64,000 nt of DNA from JBGANR01 sp044222225 (GTDB lineage: Bacteria > Actinomycetota > Actinomycetes > Mycobacteriales > Mycobacteriaceae). This document shows, piece after piece, positions 27,569 through 36,794 of the stretch (positions are counted from its first letter, which is position 1; every line of letters starts with the position of its first letter). Position numbers and translations under genes: made by a program. The notes below the pieces were generated by a model, which worked only from the letters and a program-made list of their open reading frames with translations, had not been told where the DNA came from and did not search any database. The DNA lies in contig JBGANR010000005.1 in assembly GCA_044222225.1 (NCBI GenBank), positions 62,001-126,000 on the forward strand. Direction: 5' to 3'.

Positions 27569-28362
27569 GCACCCCCTGCCGACTCGACCGTGCGCGCGGC
27601 GATGAGTGCCTTCGCCCGTGCCGCGACGTCGGCCTCGTCGACCTCGTGTGCGCCGGCGGCCGTGACGGCGACGGCGATCGGATACAGCCCGCGCGGCACG
27701 TCCGGCCCGCCCGTGGCGGAATCGTCGTCGGCCGCGTCGTACAGCGCCGCGATCGCCGCGTCGACGGCCGTACCGGTGTCGGTGACGCCGTCGACGATCT
27801 TCTTGAGTGACGACTTGGCAAACACCGAGCCGGAGCCGATGGCATGATATCGGCGCTCGGCGTAGCGTCCGCCGGTCGCATCGAACGAGACGATGCGGCC
27901 CGGCTCGGCCGGCCGGGCCGGATCGACGCCGACGAGCAGCGGCAACGCGATGAGGCCCTGCATCGCCGCGCCGAGATTGGCACGCACCATCTCGGCGAGC
28001 CTGCTCGACTTGCCGTCGAACGTCAGCGCGACGCCCTCGATCTTCTCGTAGTGCTCGAGCTCGACGGTGAACAACCGCACCATCTCGATGGCGATACCCG
28101 CCGTGCCGGCGATGCCGACGGCCGTGTGATCGTCGGTGATGAAGACCTTGCGGATGTCCCGCGAAGCGATGAGGTTGCCGCTCGTCGCACGTCTGTCACC
28201 GGCGATGACGACGCCGCCCGGGAACGACACTGCCACGATCGTCGTGCCGTGCGGGGCGATGGGACCGCTCTCACCTCGCGCCCGGGCGGCCGGAAGCAGG
28301 TCCGGCGCCGTTCTGGCGAGGAAGTCGGAGAACGAGGAACGGCCGTCGTCGGCGCCTGTCAC
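27565..28362 (-). CDS. prcB: 20S proteasome beta subunit PrcB
   Basis: The catalytic subunit of the bacterial proteasome, made with a propeptide. Cleavage in the motif HGTTIVAV would expose Thr40 as the nucleophile. The conserved AGDRRATSGN and Lys-containing DIRKVFITDD follow, as does the signature ALYDAADDDSATGGPD. It overlaps pup by 4 nt upstream and prcA by 4 nt downstream. Confidence 0.96.
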   Translation of the reverse strand: MTGADDGRSSFSDFLARTAPDLLPAARARGESGPIAPHGTTIVAVSFPGGVVIAGDRRATSGNLIASRDIRKVFITDDHTAVGIAGTAGIAIEMVRLFTVELEHYEKIEGVALTFDGKSSRLAEMVRANLGAAMQGLIALPLLVGVDPARPAEPGRIVSFDATGGRYAERRYHAIGSGSVFAKSSLKKIVDGVTDTGTAVDAAIAALYDAADDDSATGGPDVPRGLYPIAVAVTAAGAHEVDEADVAARAKALIAARTVESAGGA

Positions 28363-28550
28363 TGCCCGCCCTTCTGGACGTAGGCGCGGACGAAGTCCTC
28401 CGCGTTCTCTTCGAGCACGTCGTCGATCTCGTCGAGCAGATCGTCGGTGTCGTCGGTCAGCTTCTCCAGTCGCTCCTGGCCGCCGCCGGACGGGCCGGTG
28501 ACGTCGTCGTCATCGCTGCCGCCGCCCCGCTTGGTCTGTTCCTGCGCCAT
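28359..28550 (-). CDS. pup: Prokaryotic ubiquitin-like protein Pup
   Basis: A 63-residue disordered modifier. The helical Mpa-binding segment is rich in acidic residues (RLEKLTDDTDDLLDEIDDVL), and the C-terminus is YVQKGGQ. Ending in Gln rather than Glu means Dop must deamidate it before PafA can ligate it. It lies 102 bp after dop and overlaps prcB by 4 nt. Confidence 0.96.
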   Translation of the reverse strand: MAQEQTKRGGGSDDDDVTGPSGGGQERLEKLTDDTDDLLDEIDDVLEENAEDFVRAYVQKGGQ

Positions 28551-28652
28551 GGCTGTCTCCTTCGGCGAAAGGGGTGGGTCTGAAAAAGAGCCCGTGCCGT
28601 CCGCTCGACCCTACCCGGGAAGAACGGACGCGCGTGCGAATCGGGCCCGTCG

Positions 28653-30149
28653 TCAACCGCGCAGGCGTGCGATGAGGTCGGCGGCGCTCGAGGACGATTC
28701 GAGGAGGCCGCCGACGTGCGCACGCGTGCCGCGGTAGGGCTCGAGGGTGGGGATGCGGACGAGGTTCTCGCCGCCGAGATCGAAGATGACCGAATCCCAA
28801 CTGGCCGCGGCGATGTCGGCGCCGAAACGACGCAGCGCCTCGCCGCGGAAGTAGGCGCGGGTGCTCTCCGGCGGCGTCGTGACGGCGTCGAGCACCTGCT
28901 GCTCGGTGACGAGACGCTTCATCGAGCCGCGCGCCACCAGCCGGTTGTACAGGCCCTTGTCGAGGCGGACGTCCGAGTACTGCAGGTCGACGAGGTGCAG
29001 ACGCGGCGCGGACCAGCTGAGTTGTTCACGCGTCCGGAAGCCCTCGAGCAGCCGCAGTTTGGCGGGCCAGTCGAGGCGGTCGGCGCACTCCATGGGGTCG
29101 CGTTCGAGCCGGTCGAGGATGTCGGCCCAGGTCGCGACGACGTCGCGGGCCCGCGGGTCCGGCTCCCGGTTCTCGAGCAGCCGTTCGACGCGGTCGAGGT
29201 AGAGCCGCTGCATCTCGATGCCGGTGAGGCGCCGGCCGTCGGCCAGCTCGATCTTCGTCCGCAACGTCGGATCGTGGCTGATCGCGTGCAGCGCCGGAAC
29301 GGGATGGCGCAACCTGAAGTCGTCGAGGTCGGCCCCGGCCTCGATGAGGTCCAGGACCAGCGAGGTGGTCCCGGCCTTGAGGTAGGTCGCCGTCTCGGCG
29401 AGGTTCGCGTCGCCGACGATGACGTGCAGTCGGCGGTAGCGGTCCGGATCGGCATGCGGCTCGTCGCGGGTGTTGATGATGCCGCGTTTGAGCGTCGTCT
29501 CCAGTCCGACCTCGACCTCGATGTAGTCGGCGCGCTGACTGAGCTGGAAGCCCGCCTCCTGGCCCTGCTGCCCGATGCCGACGCGGCCGGAGCCGCAGAA
29601 CACCTGGCGGGTGACGAAGAACGGGATGAGCCCGTCGATGATCCGGGTGAAGGGGGTGTCCCGGCTCATGAGGTAGTTCTCGTGAGTGCCGTAGGAGGCG
29701 CCCTTGTTGTCGATGTTGTTCTTGTAGAGCTGCAGCCTCGGCGCGCCCGGGACGCTGGACGCGTACCGCGCCGCAGCCTCCATGATCCGCTCGCCCGCCT
29801 TGTCCCAGATCACGGCGTCGAGCGGGTCGACCACCTCGGGCGCCGAGTACTCCGGGTGGGCATGATCGACGTACAGCCGGGCGCCGTTGGTGAGGATCAT
29901 GTTCGCCGAACCGACCTCGTCGGCGTCGATGATGGGCGCCGGACCGGTGGAGAAGCCGAGGTCGAAGCCGCGTGCGTCCCGCAGCGGCGACTCCACCTCG
30001 TAGTCCCAGCGGGTCCGCTTCGCCCGTGGCACCCCCGCGGCGGCCGCATAGGCGAGCACGGCCTGCGTCGACGTCAGGATCGGATTGGCCGACGGCTCCC
30101 CCGGTGCCGCGATACCGTATTCGACCTCCGTGCCGATGATGCGCTGCAT
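28653..30149 (-). CDS. dop: Pup deamidase/depupylase Dop
   Basis: Dop converts the C-terminal Gln of Pup to Glu and also removes Pup from substrates. The 498-residue protein is a PafA homologue (start QRIIGTEVEYGIAAPGEPSA). It carries the Dop-specific N-terminal loop (RAKRTRWDYEVESPLRDARG), the catalytic Asp in ARLYVDHAHPEYSAPE and NTRDEPHADPDRYRRLHVIV. It has its own promoter: TACCCT is found 7 nt before the ATG on this strand. It is divergent from the Nudix gene and heads dop-pup-prcB-prcA-pafA-pafB-pafC. Confidence 0.96.
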   Translation of the reverse strand: MQRIIGTEVEYGIAAPGEPSANPILTSTQAVLAYAAAAGVPRAKRTRWDYEVESPLRDARGFDLGFSTGPAPIIDADEVGSANMILTNGARLYVDHAHPEYSAPEVVDPLDAVIWDKAGERIMEAAARYASSVPGAPRLQLYKNNIDNKGASYGTHENYLMSRDTPFTRIIDGLIPFFVTRQVFCGSGRVGIGQQGQEAGFQLSQRADYIEVEVGLETTLKRGIINTRDEPHADPDRYRRLHVIVGDANLAETATYLKAGTTSLVLDLIEAGADLDDFRLRHPVPALHAISHDPTLRTKIELADGRRLTGIEMQRLYLDRVERLLENREPDPRARDVVATWADILDRLERDPMECADRLDWPAKLRLLEGFRTREQLSWSAPRLHLVDLQYSDVRLDKGLYNRLVARGSMKRLVTEQQVLDAVTTPPESTRAYFRGEALRRFGADIAAASWDSVIFDLGGENLVRIPTLEPYRGTRAHVGGLLESSSSAADLIARLRG

Positions 30150-30156
30150 GTCGACG

Positions 30157-30162
30157 AGGGTA
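30157..30162 (-). promoter_or_regulatory. Leaderless -10 box of dop
   Basis: On the minus strand TACCCT is followed by seven bases and the ATG at 30149. No ribosome-binding site is visible. Confidence 0.4.
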
Positions 30163-30195
30163 TTGCAGTGACGTTCGCCCGGCGGCGTCGACTGG

Positions 30196-30201
30196 CACGA
30201 T
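30196..30201 (+). promoter_or_regulatory. Possible leaderless -10 box of the Nudix gene
   Basis: CACGAT lies six bases before the ATG at 30208. The first base departs from the TANNNT form, so this box is weaker evidence than the others. Confidence 0.3.
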
Positions 30202-30207
30202 GAACGG

Positions 30208-30762
30208 ATGCCGCCCGACCCCCACGACGAGCTCGTCGCCGTCTTCGACGCCGCGGGCGCTCCGGTAGGCGCCGCGCCGCGCTCACGCGTCTACGCCGAG
30301 GGCCTGTGGCATGCGAGCGCCGGAGTGCTCATCCGCAGCCTCGACGGCGAGCGCGTCTACCTGCACCGGCGCACGACGACCAAGGCCGTCTATCCCGGGA
30401 TGCACGATGTCATCGCAGGCGGGGTCGTCGACCCGGGCGAGAGCATCGAGGACGCGGCGCGGCGCGAGGTGCACGAGGAGCTCGGCGTCGCCGTGGGCGA
30501 GCTGACCGAACTCGGCCGCGCCGTCTGGAACGGCACGAGCGGCACCGCCCGGGTGCGCTGCCACCTCGTCGCCTACGTCGCCTTCTCCGACGGCCCGTTC
30601 GTCCACCAACCGAGCGAGATCGCCGCCGGCCGGTGGATCACTCCCGCCGAACTCGACGCCCTGCTCGCCGACCCGGCCTGGCCCTTCGTCCCGGACAGCC
30701 GCACCCTGCTGACGCGCCTGCGCGCCGCGGGCGCGTGGCCACCGAGCTCACCGCTTTCGTAG
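30208..30762 (+). CDS. Nudix hydrolase
   Basis: A 184-residue Nudix protein with the full Nudix box GGVVDPGESIEDAARREVHEELGV, whose REVHEEL part binds the metal. The N-terminus (VFDAAGAPVGAAPRSRVYAE, then HRRTTTKAVYPGMHDV) resembles the isopentenyl-diphosphate isomerase-like Nudix subgroup YfcD. The substrate is unknown. It is divergent from dop, and its 3' end overlaps the end of the FHA-ABC gene by 15 nt. Confidence 0.88.
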   Translation: MPPDPHDELVAVFDAAGAPVGAAPRSRVYAEGLWHASAGVLIRSLDGERVYLHRRTTTKAVYPGMHDVIAGGVVDPGESIEDAARREVHEELGVAVGELTELGRAVWNGTSGTARVRCHLVAYVAFSDGPFVHQPSEIAAGRWITPAELDALLADPAWPFVPDSRTLLTRLRAAGAWPPSSPLS

Positions 30763-33378
30763 TCGCAGCCTCGAATACGTGAAGCCGGCGATCACCAAGC
30801 CCATGAGCAGGATCACCCCCGTGTCGATGCCGAACGCCGTGGCGGTCTTGTCCCACATCGGGTCCTGCTCCCCCGCCTCCTCGCTCTCCGGCACCTCGAG
30901 GCCGCGGGCCTCCGCCTGCTTACGGATGTCCCACTCCTCCTCCTGCACGATCTTGCTGCCGCGGATCGCGTTGTAGGCGGCGAAGTCCTTCTCGCGCTGG
31001 TTGAAATCGGTCGTCGCGGCCGTCGCCGCGAAACTCCAGTGCGCCGGGAACGCCCAGCTCGCCTGCTCCAGGCCCGGTTTGCCGACCAGCCCGAAGAGCC
31101 CGCCGGAGAACACCAGCTGGATCATGACGAGCACGACGAGCGGCGGCATCACCTGCTCGTTCGACTTCGCGATGGCCGAGATCGCCAGCCCGAGCAGGGC
31201 GCTGACGCAGACCAGGAGCGACAGCGTCAGGAACAGCTCGACCGTGCCGTCGACGAAGACGCCCTTCTCCGGCCGCGGCTTCGCGGCGACGGTGATGCCG
31301 AGGATGATCGCGACCTGCAGGACGCCGATGACGAAGTAGACGGCCGTCTTCGCGGCCATGTACGCGGCGGGACGCAGACCGACGGCGCGTTCTCGCTCGA
31401 AGATCGGGCGTTCGCCGACGAGGTCGCGCACCGTCAGCGTCGCGCCGGTGAAGCACGTGCCGACGACGAGGATGACGAGGATGAACTTGAGCTCGCGCAG
31501 ACCCGATCCGCCGCCACGGCCGGTGAGACCGTGGTCGCCCGGCACGACGAGCGTCAGCGCGCCGAGCACGATCGGCAGGATGAGCAGGAAGGCGAGATAG
31601 CCGCGGTCGGAGAGCACGAGCCGCCATTGCCGCCGCGCGATCGTGCTGAACTGCCGGAACAGCGACGTCGGCGGCGGCACCGAGACGGCGCTCGGCGCGC
31701 CGGGCGGCGGCGGTTGGCCGAAGCGTCCGCCGACGCCGCCGCGCCGATGGAACTCGGCGTGCGCCGCGTCCGGGCTCTCGGCGACGTAGGCGAAGATCTC
31801 CGCCCAGTCGTCGGTGCCCATCGCCGACCGGACGCCGCGCGGCGAGCCGAGATAGGCCGTCTTGCCGCCGGGCGCCAGCAGCAGCACCTGATCGCACAGC
31901 GACAGGTACGACAGCGAGTGGGTGACGACCAGGACGACGCGTCCGGCGTCGGCGAGGCGACGCAGCGTCTGCATCACCTGGCGGTCGAGCGCCGGGTCGA
32001 GGCCCGACGTCGGTTCGTCGAGGATGAGCAGCGACGGGCCCGTCAGCAGCTCCATCGCGACGGAGGCGCGTTTGCGCTGGCCGCCCGAGAGGCGGTCGAC
32101 GCGCGTCGTGAGGTGTTCGGTGAGCTGCAGCTCGGCGAGCACGCCGTCGATGACCTGCTTGCGGTCCTCCTTCGACGTGTCCGGCGGCAGCCGCAGCTCG
32201 GCGGCGTAGCCGAGCGCCTGCTCCAGGGTGAGACTGCGGTGCAGCACGTCGTCCTGCGGCACCATGCCGATGCGGGAACGCAGCGCGTCGTACTCGGCGT
32301 GCACGTCGCGGCCCTCGAACAGCACCTGGCCGCCGGTCGGGCGGGCGAGGCCGGCGATGATCTTGGAGACCGTCGACTTGCCGGCGCCGGACGGGCCGAT
32401 GACGGCCGTGAGGCTGCCCGGGCGGGCCTCGACGTCGATGCTCTGCAGCAGCTTCTTCTTGCCCTCGACGACGAGATCGATGCCCATGGCGTGCAGGCCG
32501 CCCGCGGCGACCTCGCGGTCCTGGCCGCGCACCAACATGCCGCCGTGCACGACGAAGTCGCTGTTGCCGATCGTGACGACGTCACCCTCGGCGAGCAGAT
32601 GCGAGCGCACCCGGGCACCGTTGACGTACGTCCCGTTGATGCTGCCGAGATCTTCGATGACGTTGCCGTTCGGCGCCCCGACGATCCGGGCGTGGCGCCG
32701 GGAGGCCAGGACGTCGGAGACGACGATGTCGTTCTCCGGGGTGCGGCCGATCGTCAGCGTCTGGCCGCCGACTGCTATCTCCCGCGGCTGATTCGGACGC
32801 GCCGTGGCGAACACGGCCGACGCGTTCTGCGCCAGCGCCGCGAGATGCGGGGCGTTGCGCGCCTCCGGGGGCAGCGTCGCGCCCGGCATGGGCGGCTGCG
32901 GGAAGCGACCGGACGGCGGCCCGCCGATCGGGCTCGTCATGGCCGGCGGCGGCCCCACCGGGCCGGGGGCCTGGAGGCGTCCCGTCGGCGGACGTCCGGG
33001 GCCCGGCGGGCCCGGACGACGCGGCGCGGGCCCGGGCGACGCGAACCGGCCCGGTCCGCCGGGAGCCGGCGCAGCACCGGACGTCACGTGCAGCAGCGGT
33101 CCCGTCGACGGATCGCCGAGCCGGAACTCGGCGGGCGCCGGCAACACGGCCGTCGGCACCCGGCGTCCGCCGAGGTAGATCCCGTTGGTACTGCCCTGGT
33201 CGACGGCCGTCCAGCCGTTCGGCCGGCGCTCGATCGTCATGTGGTGCCGGGACACCAGCGGATGGACGACGATGACGTCGTTGTCCGGCGTCCGCCCCAC
33301 GGTGATCGGACCGTCACCGGGGAAGGTGCGGGTCACTCCGTTGACCGAAACGCGCAGGGAATCGTGAGGTGCGTTCAT
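30748..33378 (-). CDS. FHA-domain ABC transporter (Rv1747-like)
   Basis: An 876-residue fused exporter. Two phosphothreonine-binding FHA domains lie at about 27-75 (GRTPDNDVIV, SRHHMTI, GSTNGIY) and 210-258 (GRTPENDIVV, SRRHARI, GSINGTY), with a 110-residue Pro/Gly-rich linker between. The ABC ATPase has Walker A GPSGAGKST at 328-336, signature LSGGQRKR at 430, and Walker B LLILDEPTSGLD at 450. An ABC-2 type membrane domain (about 590-876) has six helices. In M. tuberculosis Rv1747 has this layout, is phosphorylated by PknF and is linked to phosphatidylinositol mannoside export. It lies 38 bp after mpa on the same strand. No kinase gene is adjacent. Confidence 0.92.
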   Translation of the reverse strand: MNAPHDSLRVSVNGVTRTFPGDGPITVGRTPDNDVIVVHPLVSRHHMTIERRPNGWTAVDQGSTNGIYLGGRRVPTAVLPAPAEFRLGDPSTGPLLHVTSGAAPAPGGPGRFASPGPAPRRPGPPGPGRPPTGRLQAPGPVGPPPAMTSPIGGPPSGRFPQPPMPGATLPPEARNAPHLAALAQNASAVFATARPNQPREIAVGGQTLTIGRTPENDIVVSDVLASRRHARIVGAPNGNVIEDLGSINGTYVNGARVRSHLLAEGDVVTIGNSDFVVHGGMLVRGQDREVAAGGLHAMGIDLVVEGKKKLLQSIDVEARPGSLTAVIGPSGAGKSTVSKIIAGLARPTGGQVLFEGRDVHAEYDALRSRIGMVPQDDVLHRSLTLEQALGYAAELRLPPDTSKEDRKQVIDGVLAELQLTEHLTTRVDRLSGGQRKRASVAMELLTGPSLLILDEPTSGLDPALDRQVMQTLRRLADAGRVVLVVTHSLSYLSLCDQVLLLAPGGKTAYLGSPRGVRSAMGTDDWAEIFAYVAESPDAAHAEFHRRGGVGGRFGQPPPPGAPSAVSVPPPTSLFRQFSTIARRQWRLVLSDRGYLAFLLILPIVLGALTLVVPGDHGLTGRGGGSGLRELKFILVILVVGTCFTGATLTVRDLVGERPIFERERAVGLRPAAYMAAKTAVYFVIGVLQVAIILGITVAAKPRPEKGVFVDGTVELFLTLSLLVCVSALLGLAISAIAKSNEQVMPPLVVLVMIQLVFSGGLFGLVGKPGLEQASWAFPAHWSFAATAATTDFNQREKDFAAYNAIRGSKIVQEEEWDIRKQAEARGLEVPESEEAGEQDPMWDKTATAFGIDTGVILLMGLVIAGFTYSRLRLRKR

Positions 33379-33416
33379 CGCGATTCACGATAGCGCGAAG
33401 TCCCCTTAAACGTCGG

Positions 33417-35108
33417 CTACAAGTACTGACCGGTGTTGCTCTCCGTGTCGATCGCGCGATTCGACCCCGTTCCCTTGTTCGAGACGAGGGTGCGGATGTA
33501 GACGATGCGCTCCCCCTTCTTGCCCGAGATCCGCGCCCAGTCATCCGGATTGGTCGTGTTGGGCAGGTCCTCGTTCTCGGCGAACTCGTCGAGGATCGAG
33601 TCGAACAGGTGCGAGATGCGCAGGCCGCCGACACCCGTCTCCAACTGCGCCTTGATCGCGAACTTCTTGGCCCGGTCGACGACGTTCTGGATCATCGCGC
33701 CCGAGTTGAAGTCCTTGAAGTACATGATCTCCTTGTCGCCGTTGGCGTACGTCACCTCGAGGAAGCGGTTGTCCTCGGACGTGGCGTACATCCGGTCAAC
33801 GACCTGCACGATCATCTCGCTGACGCACCGCTCCCGATCGTCGCCGAACTCGGCGAGGTCGTCCGGGTGGATCGGCAGTTCGACCGTCAGATACTTGGAG
33901 AAGATGTCGATCGCGGACTCGGCGTCGGGCCGCTCGATCTTGATCTTGACGTCGAGTCGGCCCGGCCGCAGGATCGCGGGGTCGATCATGTCCTCGCGGT
34001 TCGACGCGCCGATGACGATGACGTTCTCGAGCCCCTCGACGCCGTCGATCTCGCTGAGCAGCTGCGGCACGACGGTCGTCTCGACGTCGGAGGAGACGCC
34101 CGAGCCGCGGGTGCGGAAGATCGAGTCCATCTCGTCGAAGAAGACGATGACCGGGGTGCCCTCGGACGCCTTCTCCCGCGCACGCTGGAAGATCAGCCGG
34201 ATGTGCCGCTCGGTCTCGCCGACGAACTTGTTGAGCAGCTCGGGACCCTTGATGTTGAGGAAATAGCTCTTGGCCTCACGGCCGACGTCGCCGCGCTGCT
34301 CGGCGATCTTCTTGGCGAGCGAGTTGGCGACGGCCTTGGCGATGAGCGTCTTGCCGCATCCCGGCGGGCCGTAGAGCAGGACGCCCTTGGGCGGCCGCAG
34401 GGAGTAGCTGCGGAACAGTTCCTTGTGCAGGAAGGGCAGCTCGACGGCGTCGCGAATCTGCTCGATCTGCCTGCCCAGGCCGCCGATATCGGAGTAATCG
34501 ACGTCGGGGACCTCCTCGAGCACGAGGTCCTCGACCTCGGCTTTCGGAATCCGCTCGAAGGCGAAGCCCGCCTTGTTGTCGATGAGCAGGGAGTCGCCGG
34601 CGCGCAGCGGACGTCGCGGCGTGCCCTCCTCGGTGTCGGCGACCAGCGGTTCGGCCAGCCAGACGATCCGCTCCTCGTCGGCGTGACCGATGACGAGCGC
34701 CCGGCGCCCGTCGTCGAGCAGTTCGCGCAGCGTGCAGATCTCGCCGACGGCGTCATAGCCGGTCGACTCGACCACCGTGAGCGCCTCGTTGAGCCGGACG
34801 GTCTGGCCGCGACGCAGGTCGGCGACCGGAACGTTCGGCGACACCGTCAGGCGCATCCTGCGGCCCGACGTGAAGACGTCGACCGTTTCGTCCTCGTGTG
34901 TGGCGATGAGCACCCCGTAGCCGCTGGGCGGCTGCGCGAGCCGATCGACCTCCTCCCGAAGGGCGACGAGCTGGCCGCGCGCCTCTTTCAGGGTGTCGAG
35001 CAGCTTCTGGTTGCGAGCCGTCAGGGTGTCGATGCGCGCCTGCAGTTCCGTCCGTCCCGGGGCCGTCGGCCTCGTGAACGGGCTCATCTCACGATCCGCC
35101 TCACTCAT
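33417..35108 (-). CDS. mpa: Proteasome-activating AAA ATPase Mpa/ARC
   Basis: This hexameric unfoldase feeds pupylated proteins into PrcBA. The 563 residues comprise an N-terminal coiled coil that binds Pup (about 20-60), tandem OB domains (about 62-200), and an AAA module with Walker A GPPGCGKT at 247-254 and FFDEMD at 323-328. The C-terminus is TGQYL, the proteasome-docking tail with the penultimate Tyr. The start has GAGGAGGA upstream. It is separated from dop by the FHA-ABC gene, while DNA upstream encodes a DinB-like protein. Confidence 0.96.
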   Translation of the reverse strand: MSEADREMSPFTRPTAPGRTELQARIDTLTARNQKLLDTLKEARGQLVALREEVDRLAQPPSGYGVLIATHEDETVDVFTSGRRMRLTVSPNVPVADLRRGQTVRLNEALTVVESTGYDAVGEICTLRELLDDGRRALVIGHADEERIVWLAEPLVADTEEGTPRRPLRAGDSLLIDNKAGFAFERIPKAEVEDLVLEEVPDVDYSDIGGLGRQIEQIRDAVELPFLHKELFRSYSLRPPKGVLLYGPPGCGKTLIAKAVANSLAKKIAEQRGDVGREAKSYFLNIKGPELLNKFVGETERHIRLIFQRAREKASEGTPVIVFFDEMDSIFRTRGSGVSSDVETTVVPQLLSEIDGVEGLENVIVIGASNREDMIDPAILRPGRLDVKIKIERPDAESAIDIFSKYLTVELPIHPDDLAEFGDDRERCVSEMIVQVVDRMYATSEDNRFLEVTYANGDKEIMYFKDFNSGAMIQNVVDRAKKFAIKAQLETGVGGLRISHLFDSILDEFAENEDLPNTTNPDDWARISGKKGERIVYIRTLVSNKGTGSNRAIDTESNTGQYL

Positions 35109-35207
35109 CGTGTCCTCCTCGCATTCCCTGTACCGATATCGGCCAGGTGTCTATCAACGCTACCGACGGCCTCCGACGGTCGCCGGACGGGTGAACCGTC
35201 GAATGCA

Positions 35208-35726
35208 TCACGCTCCGACGTCGTGCAGATGGTGGACGACGTCGTGCAGAAAGTAGGTCGTCAGCGTCGCCACCGTGAACGACGAACCGTTGCTGCGCCG
35301 CCCGCGGTGTCCGAGACGCTCGTCCGGCACGGCCTCGAAAGCCGCCGCGGTGAGCTCGGTCTGCTCCGCGATCTGCCCGGCGACGCGCGCGGCGTCCTCG
35401 TGTGCGTAGTCCTTGGCGAGGGCCGTCGCGTCCTGATCCCAGTTCGCGAACCGGACGCCGTCGGTCTCCAGCATCGCGATCAGCCGTTCGCGGAACAGCT
35501 CCAGCACGTCTCGCACGTGTGCGCCGTACTCGAGCGCCGACCACGTCGTGTCGTTCGGCCGGACCGCGGCGTCCGGGCGGGCCAGCGCCGTGTCCCACCG
35601 GGTGACCTGTGACCGGATGGCCGCCGCGGCGCTGCGCGGGGTGACGCGCCGGGGGTCGTGGCCGCAATCGGGGCACGCCCGCTCCACGGTCCAGGTCCAG
35701 TCCTTGACGTCGGGTTCGATCGGCAC
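35208..35726 (-). CDS. DinB/maleylpyruvate-isomerase-like protein
   Basis: A 172-residue predicted four-helix-bundle protein of the DinB superfamily. It has conserved histidines near the ends of helices (WSALEYGAHVRDVLELFRER, YFLHDVVHHLHDV) that could bind a metal, plus an N-terminal CPDCGHDP pair of cysteines. The GTG at 35726 is fixed by AGGAGG six bases upstream. Homologues are often thiol-dependent S-transferases, but the substrate cannot be told. It sits between trmI and mpa on the same strand. Confidence 0.75.
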   Translation of the reverse strand: MPIEPDVKDWTWTVERACPDCGHDPRRVTPRSAAAAIRSQVTRWDTALARPDAAVRPNDTTWSALEYGAHVRDVLELFRERLIAMLETDGVRFANWDQDATALAKDYAHEDAARVAGQIAEQTELTAAAFEAVPDERLGHRGRRSNGSSFTVATLTTYFLHDVVHHLHDVGA

Positions 35727-35759
35727 GTCGTACCTCCTAGGCGACGAACGAGTGGAACG

Positions 35760-35793
35760 CCCGCCTCGCTCGTGTCCTCGGACACACCGCGGG
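35760..35793 (-). terminator. Hairpin between trmI and the DinB-like gene
   Basis: GTGTCC-TC-GGACAC forms a tight stem, with an outer CCCGC/GCGGG pair. It lies just after the trmI stop and before the ribosome-binding site of the next gene, so it may end or attenuate the trmI transcript. There is no T-run. Confidence 0.4.
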
Positions 35794-35806
35794 CCTTCAG
35801 GCGCTG

Positions 35807-36652
35807 CTAGGCCGGCGGACGGTTCCCTTTGCTCGGCCGCCGCTGCGGCCTGATCGTAACGGTGCCGTCGGCGAGCCGCCGGGCCGAGACGAGGAACGCC
35901 GTGTGGCCCTGCATCTTGTGCTCCGGACGCACCGCGAGACCGACGACGTTCCAGCCCCGGACGAGGGACTCCCACGACCGCGGCTCGGTCCAGCAGGTCT
36001 GGGCGCGCAGTGCCTCGACGACCGTCGAGAGCTGCGTCACCGTGGCGACGTAGACGACGAGCACGCCGCCGGGCTTGAGCGCGCGGGCGATCGCCGGCAG
36101 CACCTCCCACGGCGCGAGCATGTCGAGCACGACGCGGTCGACGGTGTTCTCGCCGGGATACTCGGCGACGTCGCCGACGGTCAGCTCCCAGTTCTCGGGG
36201 TGCCCGCCGAAGAACGTCGTGACGTTGCGCACCGCGTATTCGGCGTGGTCCTGGCGCACCTCGTACGAGAGCACGCGTCCGGACTCCCCGACCGCCCGGA
36301 GCAGAGAGCAGGTCAGCGCTCCCGAACCGGCGCCCGCCTCGAGCACGGTGCAGCCGGGGTGGACGTCGCCCTCCAGGACGATCTGCGCCGTGTCCTTCGG
36401 GTAGATGACCTGGGCCCCGCGCGGCATCGACAACACGTAGTCGACGAGCAGCGGCCGCAGCGCCAGATAGTGCGTGCCGGCCGCCGACGTCACGACGATT
36501 CCCTCGTCGGAGCCGATGAGATCGTCGTGCGCGATGGCGCCGCGATGGGTGTGGAACGTCCCGCCCGGCTCCAGATGGACGGTGAACTTCCGGCCCTTCG
36601 GGTCGGTGAGCTGCACGCGGTCGCCCGCGGCGAACGGTCCGGTGGTGGGCAT
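35807..36652 (-). CDS. trmI: tRNA (adenine-58-N1)-methyltransferase TrmI
   Basis: TrmI methylates A58 in the T-loop of tRNA using SAM. The 281-residue protein has the N-terminal domain (FHTHRGAIAHDDLIGSDEG) and RPLLVDYVLSMPRGAQVIYPKD. The SAM-binding motif I is VLEAGAGSGALTCSLL, and the catalytic Asp lies in VVLDMLAPWEVL. It corresponds to Rv2118c, the characterised mycobacterial enzyme, and keeps its place near mpa. Confidence 0.94.
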   Translation of the reverse strand: MPTTGPFAAGDRVQLTDPKGRKFTVHLEPGGTFHTHRGAIAHDDLIGSDEGIVVTSAAGTHYLALRPLLVDYVLSMPRGAQVIYPKDTAQIVLEGDVHPGCTVLEAGAGSGALTCSLLRAVGESGRVLSYEVRQDHAEYAVRNVTTFFGGHPENWELTVGDVAEYPGENTVDRVVLDMLAPWEVLPAIARALKPGGVLVVYVATVTQLSTVVEALRAQTCWTEPRSWESLVRGWNVVGLAVRPEHKMQGHTAFLVSARRLADGTVTIRPQRRPSKGNRPPA

Positions 36653-36782
36653 GGGTGGGTCGGTCTCCTCACGGCGGTACGGCGAACGACTCAGCGTAGC
36701 CGCCGGCCGGCGGCGCCCCCGCGCGCCCGGGCCCGCGCCCGGGCCGTCCGGCCCCCGGGCGACGGCGTCCCGGCTCGACTCC

Positions 36783-36788
36783 TATGGT
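36783..36788 (+). promoter_or_regulatory. Leaderless -10 box of the thioesterase gene
   Basis: TATGGT, six bases (CGAGCT), then GTG at 36795. This is the same hexamer and spacing as before the leader peptide at 43347. Confidence 0.5.
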
Positions 36789-36794
36789 CGAGCT

